Below, piece after piece: positions 1-10,500 of a stretch of DNA of 64,000 nt. Within the stretch, counting starts at the first letter, position 1, and the number at the start of each line of letters is the position of its first letter. The translations under genes were made by a program, and so were the position numbers. Origin of the DNA: an uncultured Clostridia bacterium (GTDB lineage: Bacteria; Bacillota; Clostridia; Christensenellales; Borkfalkiaceae). Below the pieces are notes generated by a model. The model was not told the DNA's origin, ran no database searches, and worked only from the letters and a program-made list of their open reading frames with translations. Location of the stretch: the NCBI GenBank assembly GCA_944337235.1, contig CALVLK010000004.1, positions 48,937 to 112,936 of the forward strand, in the 5' to 3' direction.

Positions 1-94
1 AGAGCTGCGGCGTTGTGGGAGTCGTCCCCGTCGTGCAGCCGCCCAAGCCGATAATGCTTACCAAAAACATGGTACACATGATCAATCGTTTCAT
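1..94 (-). CDS. Lipoprotein, N-terminal fragment (runs off window)
   Basis: Only the first 31 codons lie in the window. They encode a lipoprotein signal peptide: MKRLI, a hydrophobic stretch, then a lipobox ending LGGC at residue 20, followed by a Thr/Pro-rich linker of the kind found after lipidated cysteines. A ribosome binding site (AAAAGGGG) precedes the ATG at 94. The gene lies 22 bp downstream of the GH31 gene on the same strand, so it is probably the next gene of the sugar-uptake operon. It could be another solute-binding protein or a surface glycan-binding lipoprotein; the mature domain is outside the window. Confidence 0.7.
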   Translation of the reverse strand, partial: MKRLIMCTMFLVSIIGLGGCTTGTTPTTPQL

Positions 95-116
95 TCTACA
101 CACCCCTTTTCCATAA

Positions 117-2087
117 TTAAAACAATTTATCCCGTTCGATCCTGAGAATGTTCACGGGCGTACCCGCGGCATTTTCTTTGATCTGCACCGCATCCTTCGT
201 CCAGATGAGCGCGATCCTGTTCCCAAGATCGTCGGTAAAGAGATATTCCCCCTCGCCGCTCAGAAGAAAGGTCAGTTCGGTGTACCCGTCAAGGGCATTC
301 CCGACGTCCGAGGCGAGCACGCCCCCCTTCAGGTTGAGCGGAACGCAGCTGTTGTCGCGCAGGAAGACGGGCTGATGCTCGTCTGTCAGCGCGATGCGCT
401 GCATGCCGGAGGGGACCTGCCTGCCTGTGTACAGATCGTACCAGCGGGCACCTGCGGGGAGATAGACCATCCGCTCCGAGACGTAGTCCTGCAGGACGGG
501 CGCAACCAAAAGCGCGCTGCCCAGCATGAACTCGTCGTCGATCGGGAAGGTATTCTCGTCGTCGGAAAATTCCAGTGCGAGATGGCGCATTGCGGGAAGC
601 CCCGTCTCTGCCGCCTCCTCCATAAGCGCATACTGATAGGGAATGAGATTATAATGCAAATAAAATTGCCGGCGCAGCAGGTCGAGCAGCCTTTCGTCCT
701 TATGGAATGCCGCGATGTTCCAGGGGCTTCTGTCGTTGATGTTCCAGGCGCCCGTAAAATCGCATCTGCCGTTGCTGACGGGATCGCTGTGCCACTGCAT
801 GACGGGCACAAACGCCGCCGCCTGTACGGCGCGCAGATACAGCTGCGCCGAAGGAAGATAGCCGGAAAATCCCGCGATGTCGAATCCCCAGCAATGTATG
901 CCCGAAAGCCCTGCCGAGAGCCCCGCCTTGATCACGGAGGCAAACTCCTGCCAGGTGGATTCCTGATCGCCCGCCCATATCACAGAGAACGCGGGGCTGT
1001 TCTGCCCGCCCGCGCGGGAGAATACGATCCTGTCCTTTCCGACAAAGTCGGCAAAGGCGCGGGTGTACTGCTCGCAATAGGCGTTCTGCCCCTCGAGGCC
1101 CGTCGTACCGTCGGCAAAGCGCACGCTGTGATCGTGGATGAACTCGCCGCCGTCCGTCTTGAAGCCGTCGATGCCCACCTCGTCGCACAGGTATGCAAAG
1201 CGCTTGAACCAGTACTCCGTCGCCTTGGGCGAGGTGAAGTCGGGCACCATGCTGTCGATGCACCAGGTGTGCGGGATCTCGTAGGTCGTGCCGTCGGCAT
1301 TCATCACGCAGAGGCGATCTGCCTTGACGCGTTCATTCTCGCGCAGGCAGTACTCCTTATGGCAATCCGTTTCGAGATCTCTGCCCTGCGCATACACGGG
1401 GACCACCCAAAGGAGAAGGCGGATGCCCGCCTCGTGCAGCTCCTTTGTCATGGCGGCGGGATTGCGCCAGCGCCCGTTTTCGGGAAACGTCATGTCCGAA
1501 TAATGATAGAAGGGTTCGTCGCGCGGGGGGATCTCGCAGCCGTACCAGACCGAACGCAGCGTAAGATCGCTCCAAGGTTCGATTACGAGCACGTTGTGCG
1601 GAAAGCCGAGGCGCTTTGTCGCGTCGAGCTGTTCCTCTACCTCTGCCTGCGTGTGCCAGCGGTTGGAGCTCATCCAGGCGCCGAGCACCCACTTGGGGAA
1701 GAGGCGGGGCATGCCCGCCATGGCGCGGAAGGAGGCCAATATCTCTTTGAGCGTGCCCTCCAGGAGCCATACGTCGGCGCATTCGCCCCTGCTGCCTGCG
1801 GGGAAGGAGATGAGAATCTCCCCCTCCCGCGTGAAGTCAAAATCCACTTCGACGTAGGTGTCGACATATACGCCGAAGCCGTCGGGCGTCGCAAAATAGG
1901 GCATGGAGAGATAGGTATATTCGCCCTGGCGGAAGCACTTCTCCAGCACGCAGGCGCGCACATATTTGCCCTTCTGATCGGCGCCGTCGAACTTTTCGCC
2001 CAAACCGAACACGGCGCGGTAGCTGCGCTCCAGCCGGACGAGATAGCTTCCGTCTTGTTGTAATTGCGGAGTAAGTTTACGTTTCAT
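117..2087 (-). CDS. Glycoside hydrolase family 31 (alpha-xylosidase/alpha-glucosidase-like)
   Basis: A 656-residue retaining alpha-glycosidase. The (beta/alpha)8 barrel carries the GH31 signatures: the expected nucleophile is D312 in FKTDGGE, and the acid/base is D374 in WAGDQEST. The KTDxGE form of the nucleophile motif, rather than WxDMNE, resembles the alpha-xylosidase (YicI) side of the family more than classic alpha-glucosidases. The N-terminal beta-sandwich is short. There is no signal peptide, so it should act in the cytoplasm on imported oligosaccharide. Its ATG overlaps the end of the upstream DUF4127 gene by 11 bp, showing translational coupling in the transporter operon. Exact substrate cannot be read from sequence. 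Confidence 0.9.
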   Translation of the reverse strand: MKRKLTPQLQQDGSYLVRLERSYRAVFGLGEKFDGADQKGKYVRACVLEKCFRQGEYTYLSMPYFATPDGFGVYVDTYVEVDFDFTREGEILISFPAGSRGECADVWLLEGTLKEILASFRAMAGMPRLFPKWVLGAWMSSNRWHTQAEVEEQLDATKRLGFPHNVLVIEPWSDLTLRSVWYGCEIPPRDEPFYHYSDMTFPENGRWRNPAAMTKELHEAGIRLLLWVVPVYAQGRDLETDCHKEYCLRENERVKADRLCVMNADGTTYEIPHTWCIDSMVPDFTSPKATEYWFKRFAYLCDEVGIDGFKTDGGEFIHDHSVRFADGTTGLEGQNAYCEQYTRAFADFVGKDRIVFSRAGGQNSPAFSVIWAGDQESTWQEFASVIKAGLSAGLSGIHCWGFDIAGFSGYLPSAQLYLRAVQAAAFVPVMQWHSDPVSNGRCDFTGAWNINDRSPWNIAAFHKDERLLDLLRRQFYLHYNLIPYQYALMEEAAETGLPAMRHLALEFSDDENTFPIDDEFMLGSALLVAPVLQDYVSERMVYLPAGARWYDLYTGRQVPSGMQRIALTDEHQPVFLRDNSCVPLNLKGGVLASDVGNALDGYTELTFLLSGEGEYLFTDDLGNRIALIWTKDAVQIKENAAGTPVNILRIERDKLF

Positions 2088-3597
2088 ATTTCGTGATCAG
2101 ATCAAATTGCATTTCAAAGGTTCTGTTCCAGGGGGAGCTGACGTCGATATCTATGACATATGCGGCAAGCTCGGGGTAGCGCTCGCGCATGAAGCGCAGC
2201 AGCTCTTCCTTTGCGGCCTGCACGCATGCGCCGCGCTCGCCGTCCAGCAAAAATACCGTACAGCCGTTCTGCGGCACGGCGTTCTCGTCGATGAAGGTGC
2301 GCGTGTGCGAACAATAGCCGACGTCGTCGTAATACCTGTGCAGCAGGAAATCTCTGTTCCCGCGCGCATCGCCGCCCGCAAGATACAGGCAGCTCTGGCA
2401 GAGCACAGTGCCGATGGTATTGCTCGAGGTGTTCCACCCCGCGTATGCATGCACGGAGAGCAGCAGCCCATATTCGTGCATGAGATCGATGAGTTCGAGA
2501 TCGCTGCCCGTCGGTATGGCGATATCCGCCACGGCAACCAGCTTTTTGCACGCAAGGGCATACTCGATCATATCGAGGTATTCGCTCAGACTGCGCTCGA
2601 CATCGTATGGGATGCGGCGTGCGTCCTCTTTGGGCAGGTACAGCATCTCCGACCCGATGTTGACCGCGAGCAGGATATCCGCCTCGGGCAGGGAATATAC
2701 CCTTCTGCAGCCCGCCGCGCGGATCTGATTTTTGATCGTCGCGTCTACCGTTCTGTCCTCGAAGGAGGGCGTGACAAGCGGTCCGCGCGCCGAAGCATAA
2801 TAGACGTAGACGAGGGGCGTTCTTCCCGTTTCCTCGTTGACGGCACGGGCAAGCATGGTCATGCCGGTATCGTCGGCGGCAGGATAGACGGGCACTTTGC
2901 GCTGCATGCGGTATTCCTTCAGCCGCTTGCAGACGCGCGTCTGATCGAGCGAGGTGAAGCCGTAGGGCGCGCTGTCGTCCTGCGGGACGATGAACGCCTC
3001 GAACAGTCCCTCGCGCACGAGCTCAAGCGTATACAGCAGCACGTTCAGATTGCAATCTCTGCGCGCGGTATAGTCCTCGAGCGCGGCCTGCGGGATCGCC
3101 GCCTTCACGCGTTCGAAATCCTTCCTCTCCTCCTCGGAGAGAATGCCGAGCTGTTCCTTGTGGGTGTATCTTCCGTAGAGGTGCAACTCTGCCCCGCACT
3201 GTGCATAGTAATCGGGCTCTTCATCGCTGAGCGAATACCACGGGCAGCGCATGATCGTCTGAAAGCCGTAGATCTTGAGCGCGGGATTGCGCTCTTTCAG
3301 CGTACGCACCAGATCGACGCGCGCACAGAGCGTCTCGTACGAGAGGTCGTGCAGCCGCGAAGGGATGAGTCCGCCGTACAGCAGCAGATCCATCGAGAGG
3401 ATGACGATGTCCGCCTTCTCTGCCCGCTCGAGCAGCCAGTCCGTGATCGCCTGTACGTCGGCGGGGCGTTTTTTCTTGCCCATCATCTCCATGGGCGGCA
3501 TTTCGATGCGGAATCCCGCCTTGGGCATGAGAATGGGAAATTGATAATTGCAGGGCCGCTCGTCAAGCGGCAGAAAGAGAATACGTTTTGCAGCCAT
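2077..3597 (-). CDS. DUF4127 family protein, copy 1
   Basis: A 506-residue protein opening with ILFLPLDERPCNYQFP, the PLDxRPxN signature of DUF4127. Other conserved stretches include YGGLIPSR, SDEEPDYY, VPQDDSAPYGFTSLDQ and YAGWNTSSNTIGT. No signal peptide or membrane segment is seen, so it is likely cytoplasmic. The biochemical role of the family is not established. Its position between the ABC permeases and a GH31, and a paralogue at 20216-21739 inside the second glycosidase operon, link it to glycan use. The gene starts 3 bp before the permease stop codon region and overlaps the GH31 start, so it is co-translated with its neighbours. Confidence 0.85.
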   Translation of the reverse strand: MAAKRILFLPLDERPCNYQFPILMPKAGFRIEMPPMEMMGKKKRPADVQAITDWLLERAEKADIVILSMDLLLYGGLIPSRLHDLSYETLCARVDLVRTLKERNPALKIYGFQTIMRCPWYSLSDEEPDYYAQCGAELHLYGRYTHKEQLGILSEEERKDFERVKAAIPQAALEDYTARRDCNLNVLLYTLELVREGLFEAFIVPQDDSAPYGFTSLDQTRVCKRLKEYRMQRKVPVYPAADDTGMTMLARAVNEETGRTPLVYVYYASARGPLVTPSFEDRTVDATIKNQIRAAGCRRVYSLPEADILLAVNIGSEMLYLPKEDARRIPYDVERSLSEYLDMIEYALACKKLVAVADIAIPTGSDLELIDLMHEYGLLLSVHAYAGWNTSSNTIGTVLCQSCLYLAGGDARGNRDFLLHRYYDDVGYCSHTRTFIDENAVPQNGCTVFLLDGERGACVQAAKEELLRFMRERYPELAAYVIDIDVSSPWNRTFEMQFDLITKYET

Positions 3598-3600
3598 AGA

Positions 3601-4512
3601 TCAACCTTTGACGGAGCCGAGCGTCAGACCGTTCTTGATGTACTTGATGACATAGGGATAGATGCAGAGGATGGGAATGATGCTCAGAAGCATTGCCGCT
3701 GACTGCAGGTTGCGGATGCCCGCGACGACGTCGGGGTCGTTCTTGACCGTCTCCAGTCTGCTCAGGAGCAGATAGATATAGTAGGCAAGCGGATGCTGCG
3801 TCGTGGCAGAAGCGTTGATGTAGAGCATTGCCGAGCCGTAAGAGTTCCAGGAGCCGACGATGGAGAAAAAGCAACAGCTGCCGATGACGGGAAGCGCCAT
3901 GGGAACGACGATCAGAAAGAACATCTGCAGTTCGTTCGCGCCGTCCAGCCGCGCCGCCTCTTCGATGTCCGAAGGGATCCCTTCGAAGAACGTCTTGAAG
4001 AAGAGCAGGTTGCTGACGTTGCTGATCGAAATGAGAATGACCGACCAGATATTATTCAGCAGACCCAGCTGATACATGAGAAGGTAGGAGGGGATGACAC
4101 CTGCCGAAAAGAGCATGGTGATGATAAAGTACATCATGATCCCGCCGCGGAAGGGACAGTCGGCCTTGGAGAGCGGGTATGCCGCCATCGCCTCGACCAG
4201 ATTGGAGACGATCGTGATGACCGCGGTGATGATCACCGAGTTCAAAAAGGAACGCCAGAAATAGGTCGCCTCTTCGCCCATCAGAATGTAGCGGTATGCC
4301 CAAAGCGTCCAGCCGCGCGGGTAGAGCACGACCTGCGAATTGAACGCGCTGTTTGAAAAGCCGAGCGAGAAGAAGCTGAGCAGCGGAAACAGGACGACCA
4401 CGCAAAAGAGCAGTAGCAGAACGACATTGAGTACAAGAAGGATCCTGTCGAACATGCTCTCGTGGATCTTGTTCGGGTTTTTCTTAAATGGATTTTTGAT
4501 GGTCTTTTCCAT
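3601..4512 (-). CDS. Carbohydrate ABC transporter permease (LplC/YtcP type)
   Basis: A 303-residue inner-membrane permease with about six hydrophobic segments. It has the EAA loop that contacts the ATPase: EAARLDGANELQMF near residues 195-210. The N-terminus (NPFKKNPNKIHESMFDRILL) is the cytoplasmic lead-in typical of the LplC/YtcP subgroup that pairs with LplB-type permeases in Firmicutes. An AGGAGGAAATGG ribosome site precedes the ATG. It forms the membrane channel with the next gene upstream (4523-5572). No ATPase is encoded in the locus, so a shared MsmX-like ATPase elsewhere in the genome is expected. Confidence 0.92.
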   Translation of the reverse strand: MEKTIKNPFKKNPNKIHESMFDRILLVLNVVLLLLFCVVVLFPLLSFFSLGFSNSAFNSQVVLYPRGWTLWAYRYILMGEEATYFWRSFLNSVIITAVITIVSNLVEAMAAYPLSKADCPFRGGIMMYFIITMLFSAGVIPSYLLMYQLGLLNNIWSVILISISNVSNLLFFKTFFEGIPSDIEEAARLDGANELQMFFLIVVPMALPVIGSCCFFSIVGSWNSYGSAMLYINASATTQHPLAYYIYLLLSRLETVKNDPDVVAGIRNLQSAAMLLSIIPILCIYPYVIKYIKNGLTLGSVKG

Positions 4513-4522
4513 TTCCTCCTCC

Positions 4523-5572
4523 TTACCACAGACTGCGGTGCAGCGTCTTGGTCGTAATGGCGTTGCCCACGAGCATGAGCAGAAGCGAGATCAGGCCGTT
4601 GAATACACCCAGCGCCGTCGCAAACGGGATGTTTGTTCTGTTCACGATCGAGATGGTATAGATATAGGTATCGAGCGTGATCTGCGTCTCTTCCAGCTCC
4701 TCGCTGACCTGCATCATCGTGTAGATCTGCTCGAAGCCGGCAGCCATGAAGCCGCTGATGTTGAGCACGAGCATGAGCGCGATCGTGGGCATGATCGCAG
4801 GGATGGTGAGGTACCATGTCTTCTGCAATCTGTTTGCGCCCTCGAGCGTTGCCGACTCGTAAAAGCTCTTGTCAATCGCCATGATCGCGGCATAGAACAT
4901 GATGCTGCCCCAGCCCGTTCCCTTCCACGCCGCAAGCAGAATGACGAAGAACTTGAACAGGTGATCCTTGCTCATCGTGAAATAATTGGGCTCGATGAAG
5001 TTGAGCATAACGAGCAGCTCGTTGAGCACGCCGCCCTGCGAGTCGAGAAGGCCCGACCAGGTACCAATGACGATCGCCCACGACAGGAAGTTCGGGATAC
5101 AGATGATGATAAGGATGATCTTGCTGAGCGTCTGGCTCTTCAGCTCTGACAGCTGCACCGCAACGATAATGGAGAGCGGGAAGCAGATGAGCAGCTTGAA
5201 GATGTTGATGATAAATGTGTTCAGGACCCCCTTCAGGAAGGAGATATCGACAAAGATGTCGAGATAGTTCTGAAAGGTCCATTCCCCTGTAAACAGGTTT
5301 TCGAGCACCCCGCCGCGCAGCAGGTTGAAGTCTCCGCCCTTGAACGAGAAGAGTACGCCGAGCATGGGGATGTACGAGAAGATGAGCGTAAAAAGGGCCG
5401 CAGGAATGATGAACCAGAGTACGCGCCGGTATTTTTTTACCCGTTTGAACTGCGTCTGCCAGTATCCATAGTCCTCCGGCCTCTTTACAGCGGTGGCTGC
5501 GGCGGGCGCCGTTTGCACGGGTTCCGCCGCATCTGCTGCAATGTCAGTTGATCGATATGTATGATCCTGCAT
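4523..5572 (-). CDS. Carbohydrate ABC transporter permease (LplB/YteP type)
   Basis: A 349-residue permease, the partner of the LplC-type gene 10 bp downstream. It has an Ala/Pro-rich cytoplasmic N-terminal tail of about 40 residues, then six hydrophobic segments beginning at VLWFIIPAALFTLIFSY. Its EAA loop is ESATLEGANRLQKTWYL. It follows the solute-binding protein gene by 21 bp. Together with that lipoprotein it makes a type I sugar importer for an oligosaccharide too large for the phosphotransferase system. The substrate is probably the one cut by the GH31, GH36 and GH20 enzymes nearby; that link is from context only. Confidence 0.92.
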   Translation of the reverse strand: MQDHTYRSTDIAADAAEPVQTAPAAATAVKRPEDYGYWQTQFKRVKKYRRVLWFIIPAALFTLIFSYIPMLGVLFSFKGGDFNLLRGGVLENLFTGEWTFQNYLDIFVDISFLKGVLNTFIINIFKLLICFPLSIIVAVQLSELKSQTLSKIILIIICIPNFLSWAIVIGTWSGLLDSQGGVLNELLVMLNFIEPNYFTMSKDHLFKFFVILLAAWKGTGWGSIMFYAAIMAIDKSFYESATLEGANRLQKTWYLTIPAIMPTIALMLVLNISGFMAAGFEQIYTMMQVSEELEETQITLDTYIYTISIVNRTNIPFATALGVFNGLISLLLMLVGNAITTKTLHRSLW

Positions 5573-5593
5573 ATAAAGCCTCCGATTCGGGGA

Positions 5594-7399
5594 TCATTCC
5601 CCCATCAGAATGGGAAGTTTGACATTTGTGTACCATTCCGTCATTTCATTGACGATATCATCCGACCAATAATAGAAGGTGACACCGTTTTGTTTGACCG
5701 AGGTCTCTCTGAGCGCCTGGCGCGTGATATTGAGCGCATCCACAGGATCGCCCGTCGTATCGATCGCGGTAGCGACGCCGCGCAACGCCCTCGTGCGCGA
5801 AAGGATGTTGACGACCGACCAGTTCTTCAGCGGCGGCGACATCGTCATAGGATTCTCTATGATCGTCTCATCCATGGGCACGGTGACCTGCCATGCGCCG
5901 AAGCCCGTCTCCCTCAGGTGGAAGAACACATCCGCCTCGATCCAGTTCGTGCCGTTGCAATATTGCGAGTTGTCGACGATATGTTCGATGTAGCGGTCGG
6001 TGAGCTGTACCCAGAATCCGCCGCCCGAGATCGTCTCGCCCTCCAATTGATACGAATACGGCCTGAGATAGACGATCTTTTCGTTATAGTCCTCGTAGGG
6101 GAGCATGCAGAAGGGATCGTCGGGATCATATTCGGGCGCACCCTCGGGCGCCTCCACACGGTTCCAATGTACGCCCTCCGTGCCGCCGTAGTATGCTGCA
6201 AAGTTTTCGAGCTTCTTGGCAAGGAAGTCGATGATATAAACAGCGTTCTCTGCCATGTACCAGGGGATGACGGTGTAGTACGAAACGCCGTTGTTGCCGC
6301 CGTGCAGGCGCGCCTTCTCCTGCTCGATCGAACCGCTCGTGCCGTCGCCGCGGACGCGCGTCGCCCAGGCGATAAGTTCGTCGTGCGCGTTGTCGAACGT
6401 GTTCTCTACTCCTGCCTCCTCGGCAAGCTGACCCTGCGCGACAATGGCATTGACAAGGGGAGTCACCCACCAATAGGTGAGGTAAATGCACGAGCTCATT
6501 CCCGTTGCAAACTTCGAGCAGATGTCGTTCGCCGAGCTGTTCTGCCAGGAGTCGGAGAGGATGCCCGACTCCTTGAAGGAATGCAGGTAGTTGACATAGT
6601 TGTTCACGTTCTCGCTGTAGATGTACAGCTGGATCTGACCGTTGTCGTCGACATAGAACTCAAGCGGCACTTCGAAGGCGGACATGATGGGCGTGATGCG
6701 CACATCGTTCGAGCCGCCAAGCCCGAAGGCGTGATAGTTCGTGTCGTTCGCGCCGAAATGCTCCTGCAGCTTGGTGAGCGCGTCGGTCAATTCCGCGATC
6801 GTCGAGGGAACCCTTGCCGAACCGTCATCATTGACGTATCCGATGGTCTTGAGGTGCTCCGTGTTCCAGATGAGCGCCGAGTCCTCCATGACGCAGTAGC
6901 CGAAGTCGGGAATGGCATAGATGCCCGTTTCGCCCTCGTCGTTGGTGTATTTCACGCTGTCCCAGCCGTTGGGCATAAGATCGATGATCTCGTACAGCCG
7001 TCTGCCCGATTCGGTCCTGGTGAGCAGTTCGGTAAGATCGAGGAAGGCGTCCTGTTCGAGATAGGGTGAGAACTGGGCGATGTCCAGCTTCATGATATGG
7101 TATTCCTCGCGCGTGGTGAGAATGCTGTTGATCTCGTTGTCCGCGCCCGAGGCCGTAAGCTCGGTATAATTGACGCGATACCCCGTCGTATCCTCTATGA
7201 TATCTGCCGTGTCGTTTCTGCCCTCCGAAAAACCGGTGATACCGGTCGCAGGATACAGTGCATTGATGTCGATTTTGTTGTTCAGGTCGACGTCCCAGTT
7301 AATCTCGACGTCGGATAAGCCGCCGTTACAGCCGGCGAGACCAAAGCATGCCGATGCGAGCATACAGCCCGCCATAGCAATGGCAAACTTCTTTTTCAT
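5594..7399 (-). CDS. Extracellular sugar-binding lipoprotein (ABC solute-binding, family 1)
   Basis: A 601-residue lipoprotein. The signal peptide MKKKFAIAMAGCML leads to a lipobox FGLAGC with the lipidated Cys at residue 24. The mature part has the layout of large Lpl-type solute-binding proteins: an N-terminal lobe, a middle with many aromatic residues (SCIYLTYWWVTP, WYMAENAVYII) and a C-terminal helix ending NEMTEWYTNVKLPILMG. Such proteins hold oligosaccharides at the outer face of the membrane and deliver them to the permeases encoded just downstream. A GGAGGTCAGG ribosome site supports the start. A strong stem-loop lies between this gene and the giant lipoprotein upstream. Confidence 0.88.
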   Translation of the reverse strand: MKKKFAIAMAGCMLASACFGLAGCNGGLSDVEINWDVDLNNKIDINALYPATGITGFSEGRNDTADIIEDTTGYRVNYTELTASGADNEINSILTTREEYHIMKLDIAQFSPYLEQDAFLDLTELLTRTESGRRLYEIIDLMPNGWDSVKYTNDEGETGIYAIPDFGYCVMEDSALIWNTEHLKTIGYVNDDGSARVPSTIAELTDALTKLQEHFGANDTNYHAFGLGGSNDVRITPIMSAFEVPLEFYVDDNGQIQLYIYSENVNNYVNYLHSFKESGILSDSWQNSSANDICSKFATGMSSCIYLTYWWVTPLVNAIVAQGQLAEEAGVENTFDNAHDELIAWATRVRGDGTSGSIEQEKARLHGGNNGVSYYTVIPWYMAENAVYIIDFLAKKLENFAAYYGGTEGVHWNRVEAPEGAPEYDPDDPFCMLPYEDYNEKIVYLRPYSYQLEGETISGGGFWVQLTDRYIEHIVDNSQYCNGTNWIEADVFFHLRETGFGAWQVTVPMDETIIENPMTMSPPLKNWSVVNILSRTRALRGVATAIDTTGDPVDALNITRQALRETSVKQNGVTFYYWSDDIVNEMTEWYTNVKLPILMGE

Positions 7400-7450
7400 T
7401 GTTCCTGACCTCCTGACAGTAGATTTTTATGATTTTTGAAAGATGTCTCC

Positions 7451-7486
7451 AACAGGCGGAAACAAGCATTGTCATTTCCGCCTGTT
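7451..7486 (-). terminator. Stem-loop between giant lipoprotein and solute-binding protein genes
   Basis: A perfect 12-bp inverted repeat, AACAGGCGGAAA (7451-7462) with TTTCCGCCTGTT (7475-7486), encloses a 12-base loop. On the minus strand it is followed only by a weak T-rich stretch. It lies downstream of the 1510-residue lipoprotein gene and 52 bp upstream of the solute-binding protein start. It may be a leaky terminator or an mRNA-stabilising hairpin that sets different levels of the two products. Confidence 0.6.
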
Positions 7487-7527
7487 CGAGACTTAGGGGG
7501 GATTTGGAACTTACATTCCGGTGTGGG

Positions 7528-10500
7528 TTAGGTTGTAGTTGCGGGCAGGCTGATCGCAGCCGTTACGCCCAGTCCGCTCGAAGTGAGGGTTGCGCCGCAT
7601 TCCGTTACGACAAGGTTGGTCACTGTCTGGATATATTCGATCAGGTTGACAGTACTATCCAGCCCAAAGAAGAGCTTGTAAGTCTTGCTGCGCCAACCGA
7701 AATCAGTTCCGGCGGGGGTGCTGGCGCTTGTGAACTGCCAGTGCAGTCCGCCTTCTGCGAAGCGTTCCATACCGACCATATAGTTGTTCACAACATCGAC
7801 GACTTCCTGCGTCACCGTGGTGATCTCACCACTCCGGATTTTTGCCGAAAGTGAAAGCACATGATACAGATACTCAAAGTCCTGCATGAAAGCAATGGAG
7901 TTATCCGAAGCGGTAACGCTTGCATAGGTCGTGGTGAGCAGCGTAGGAAGCCCGGTGATACCCGCCTCTTCCAGCTTCTCGTTGAAGAACAGGATGCGGA
8001 AACTGGGCATCCAGCTCTCATCTGCATTGAGGTCAGTTCTGGTCTTAGAAAGCTGATCGTTTTCGCCCTCGCCCCAGCTTGTGCCGTATGCAAGCCTCAG
8101 CGAATAATAGAGCATCTGCTGAATGACTTCGCCGCCCGTGTAGGTCACATTGGCAGCAGCGCTGGTAGCAGCCGCGTTGACGGGTGCAGACACGCTGAGC
8201 GAGGTAAATGCCGCATTCTGAAGCAGCGCGTTCATCTCCTGCGCGAGGAGCTGCCAGCCCTCGAAGTTCGATGTTCCCACGAATTCTCTCAGCGCCGCCT
8301 GATCGTCAGACGTGAGCGCGTTGTACGCGGGCAGAACCACATTGGTGAAGTGATCGATCTCGTTCTTGAGGTAACCCTTGATCTGCGCGGGATCGGTTTC
8401 GGTTGCAAGCGATTCCCAACCGATGTAAGAGTTGTAATCGTTGACGGCACCCATCTTCAGGAACTCGTCTGCAACGGCCTGTGCGTTCTCGCTGAGCACG
8501 ATCGCAGTGATCTCTTCCACGGTGACGCCCCAGCCGTTCTCGTTAATGGTGTAGCCAGCGTCTGCAAGCAGATTTGCGACCACTTCGAAGTACTGATAGG
8601 TCTTGTAAGCACCATCTGCATCCGTCAGCGTGCCGCCGGCGATCATGGCAATGCGCGCCACACGGCCGGAATAGTAAGATTCAAACTTGTTGCCGCTGTT
8701 CCAGTTCCAGGCGATCAGACCGCTGATCGTATAATCACTGACCCAGACCTCGTTGAGGAATGCAAACTCCTCCTCCGTGAGCATTGTGAGCGAAGTGATG
8801 TTCTCCGTCACGATGCGCTGTGCAAGCTGAATGGTGTTGACGAGAGGATAATACACACCGTTGTAGAACTCGTCGTACTGAATTGCAACGAGCAGATCTT
8901 CGACATAGCCGGGAAGTTCCAACCCAAGCCCTTCGAAATACTCTACGATCGAAATGATGCGCAGCGAAGGATAGGTCGAGCTGTCGAGATTCATATATCC
9001 CTGATAATCGGGATAGGTATTAGGATCGTCGTTCTCACCAAGCGCAGCGTCGAACGGGGTCTTATCTTTGATTCTGTTCGCCCAGTAGATGAGCTCGGTA
9101 AGCGCATAGGTGCTGTTCTGCGAAACCAGCGTGGTGGACATGGGCGTCTCGTAGATCGAGATCGTGCCATTGACAAATGCGTCCTCTGCCATGAGCGCCG
9201 TGAATTCGTTGTACATCTCCATCCATGCATTGTAATTGGTGCGATCTGCATTCAGCGCAACATATGCCTTCTCAGGTCCGGTGAGTGCATTGTACTGGTC
9301 GGAGACCGATTTGACATAGAGCATATAGCTGTACAGATAGCCCGTGATGTCCGTGGCGCCCTCGGGAGCCTCCCAACCTGCATACACGAACGCTGCAGGA
9401 TCGGTGATGGCTGCAACAAGCTCCGTTACCGCCTTCGCAGCATCGGAATCTTCTGCCTGGGCAGAGATGCTCTCTTCCTCGACGCCCCAACCATTCGCCT
9501 TGACGGTGTAGCCGTTGTCGGTAAGCAGGTTTGCAACGACATCAAAGTAGTCGCGTACACGATAAGCCGTGGTGACAGTCGTGCCATCTTCGTTCGTCGT
9601 CTCTCTCGTCAGCGTGCCGCCTGCCATCAGGGCAATACGCGCTACACGGCCGGAGTAGAAAGTCTCAAACTTGTTGCCGCTGTTCCAGTTCCAGGCGATT
9701 TGGCCGCTGAGCTCATAGTCTGCGCCCCATACATCGTTGAGGAACGCCATCTGCTCTTCGGTCAGTTCCGCAAGCGTCGTAACATTATTGGTAACAATGT
9801 ACTGTGCCAGCTGAACGGTGTGGAAGAGGGGATAATAAGCGCCCGTGTAGAAATCGTCATAGCCGATCGCCGTGAGCATTTCCTGTACAAGCTGAGGAAG
9901 CTCGACGCCCATCTCTTCGAACTGCGTTACAAACGTAACGATGTACAGCGACGGGAAGGTGGAATTGTCGAAGCACATCAGCGTGTTGCCGCCGTTGTTG
10001 GGGTCGTCGTTCTCGCCCGCCTCGGCATCGAACGGCGTGCCGTTCTTGAGACGGAATCCCCAGTAAAGCAGACGATCAAGCGCTTCCTGCGCCGTAAACT
10101 CTGTAATTTCGGTGGAGCTCATTACTTCGGCATATGCCTCGAACACGCCGTTCGTCCAGGTGTCGGTCGCCATGAGAGCTTCCATATCGGTAGAGAGCTG
10201 TGCCCATGCATCCCATGCCTGACGGGATACGCGGTAGAAGAACGCACTCTGATCCTCCGAAGAGAAGGCTGCATACGCCGCCGCCATTTCGCGATAGGCA
10301 AGCAATTCGGTATACAGGTAGCCCTGCGTGCTTTCAGCATCCTCCGGAGCCTCCCATCCGTTATAGGTATAGTTGACAATGTTGCCAAGGGCATTGAAGC
10401 GCTCTGCAACTGCAGCTGCCTCTTCGCTGAGGTCCGCAGCCTGCGAAAGCAGATCTCTTGCCGTAAGGTAAGGCGTGAAGTCGAGCACGTTGTAGATACG

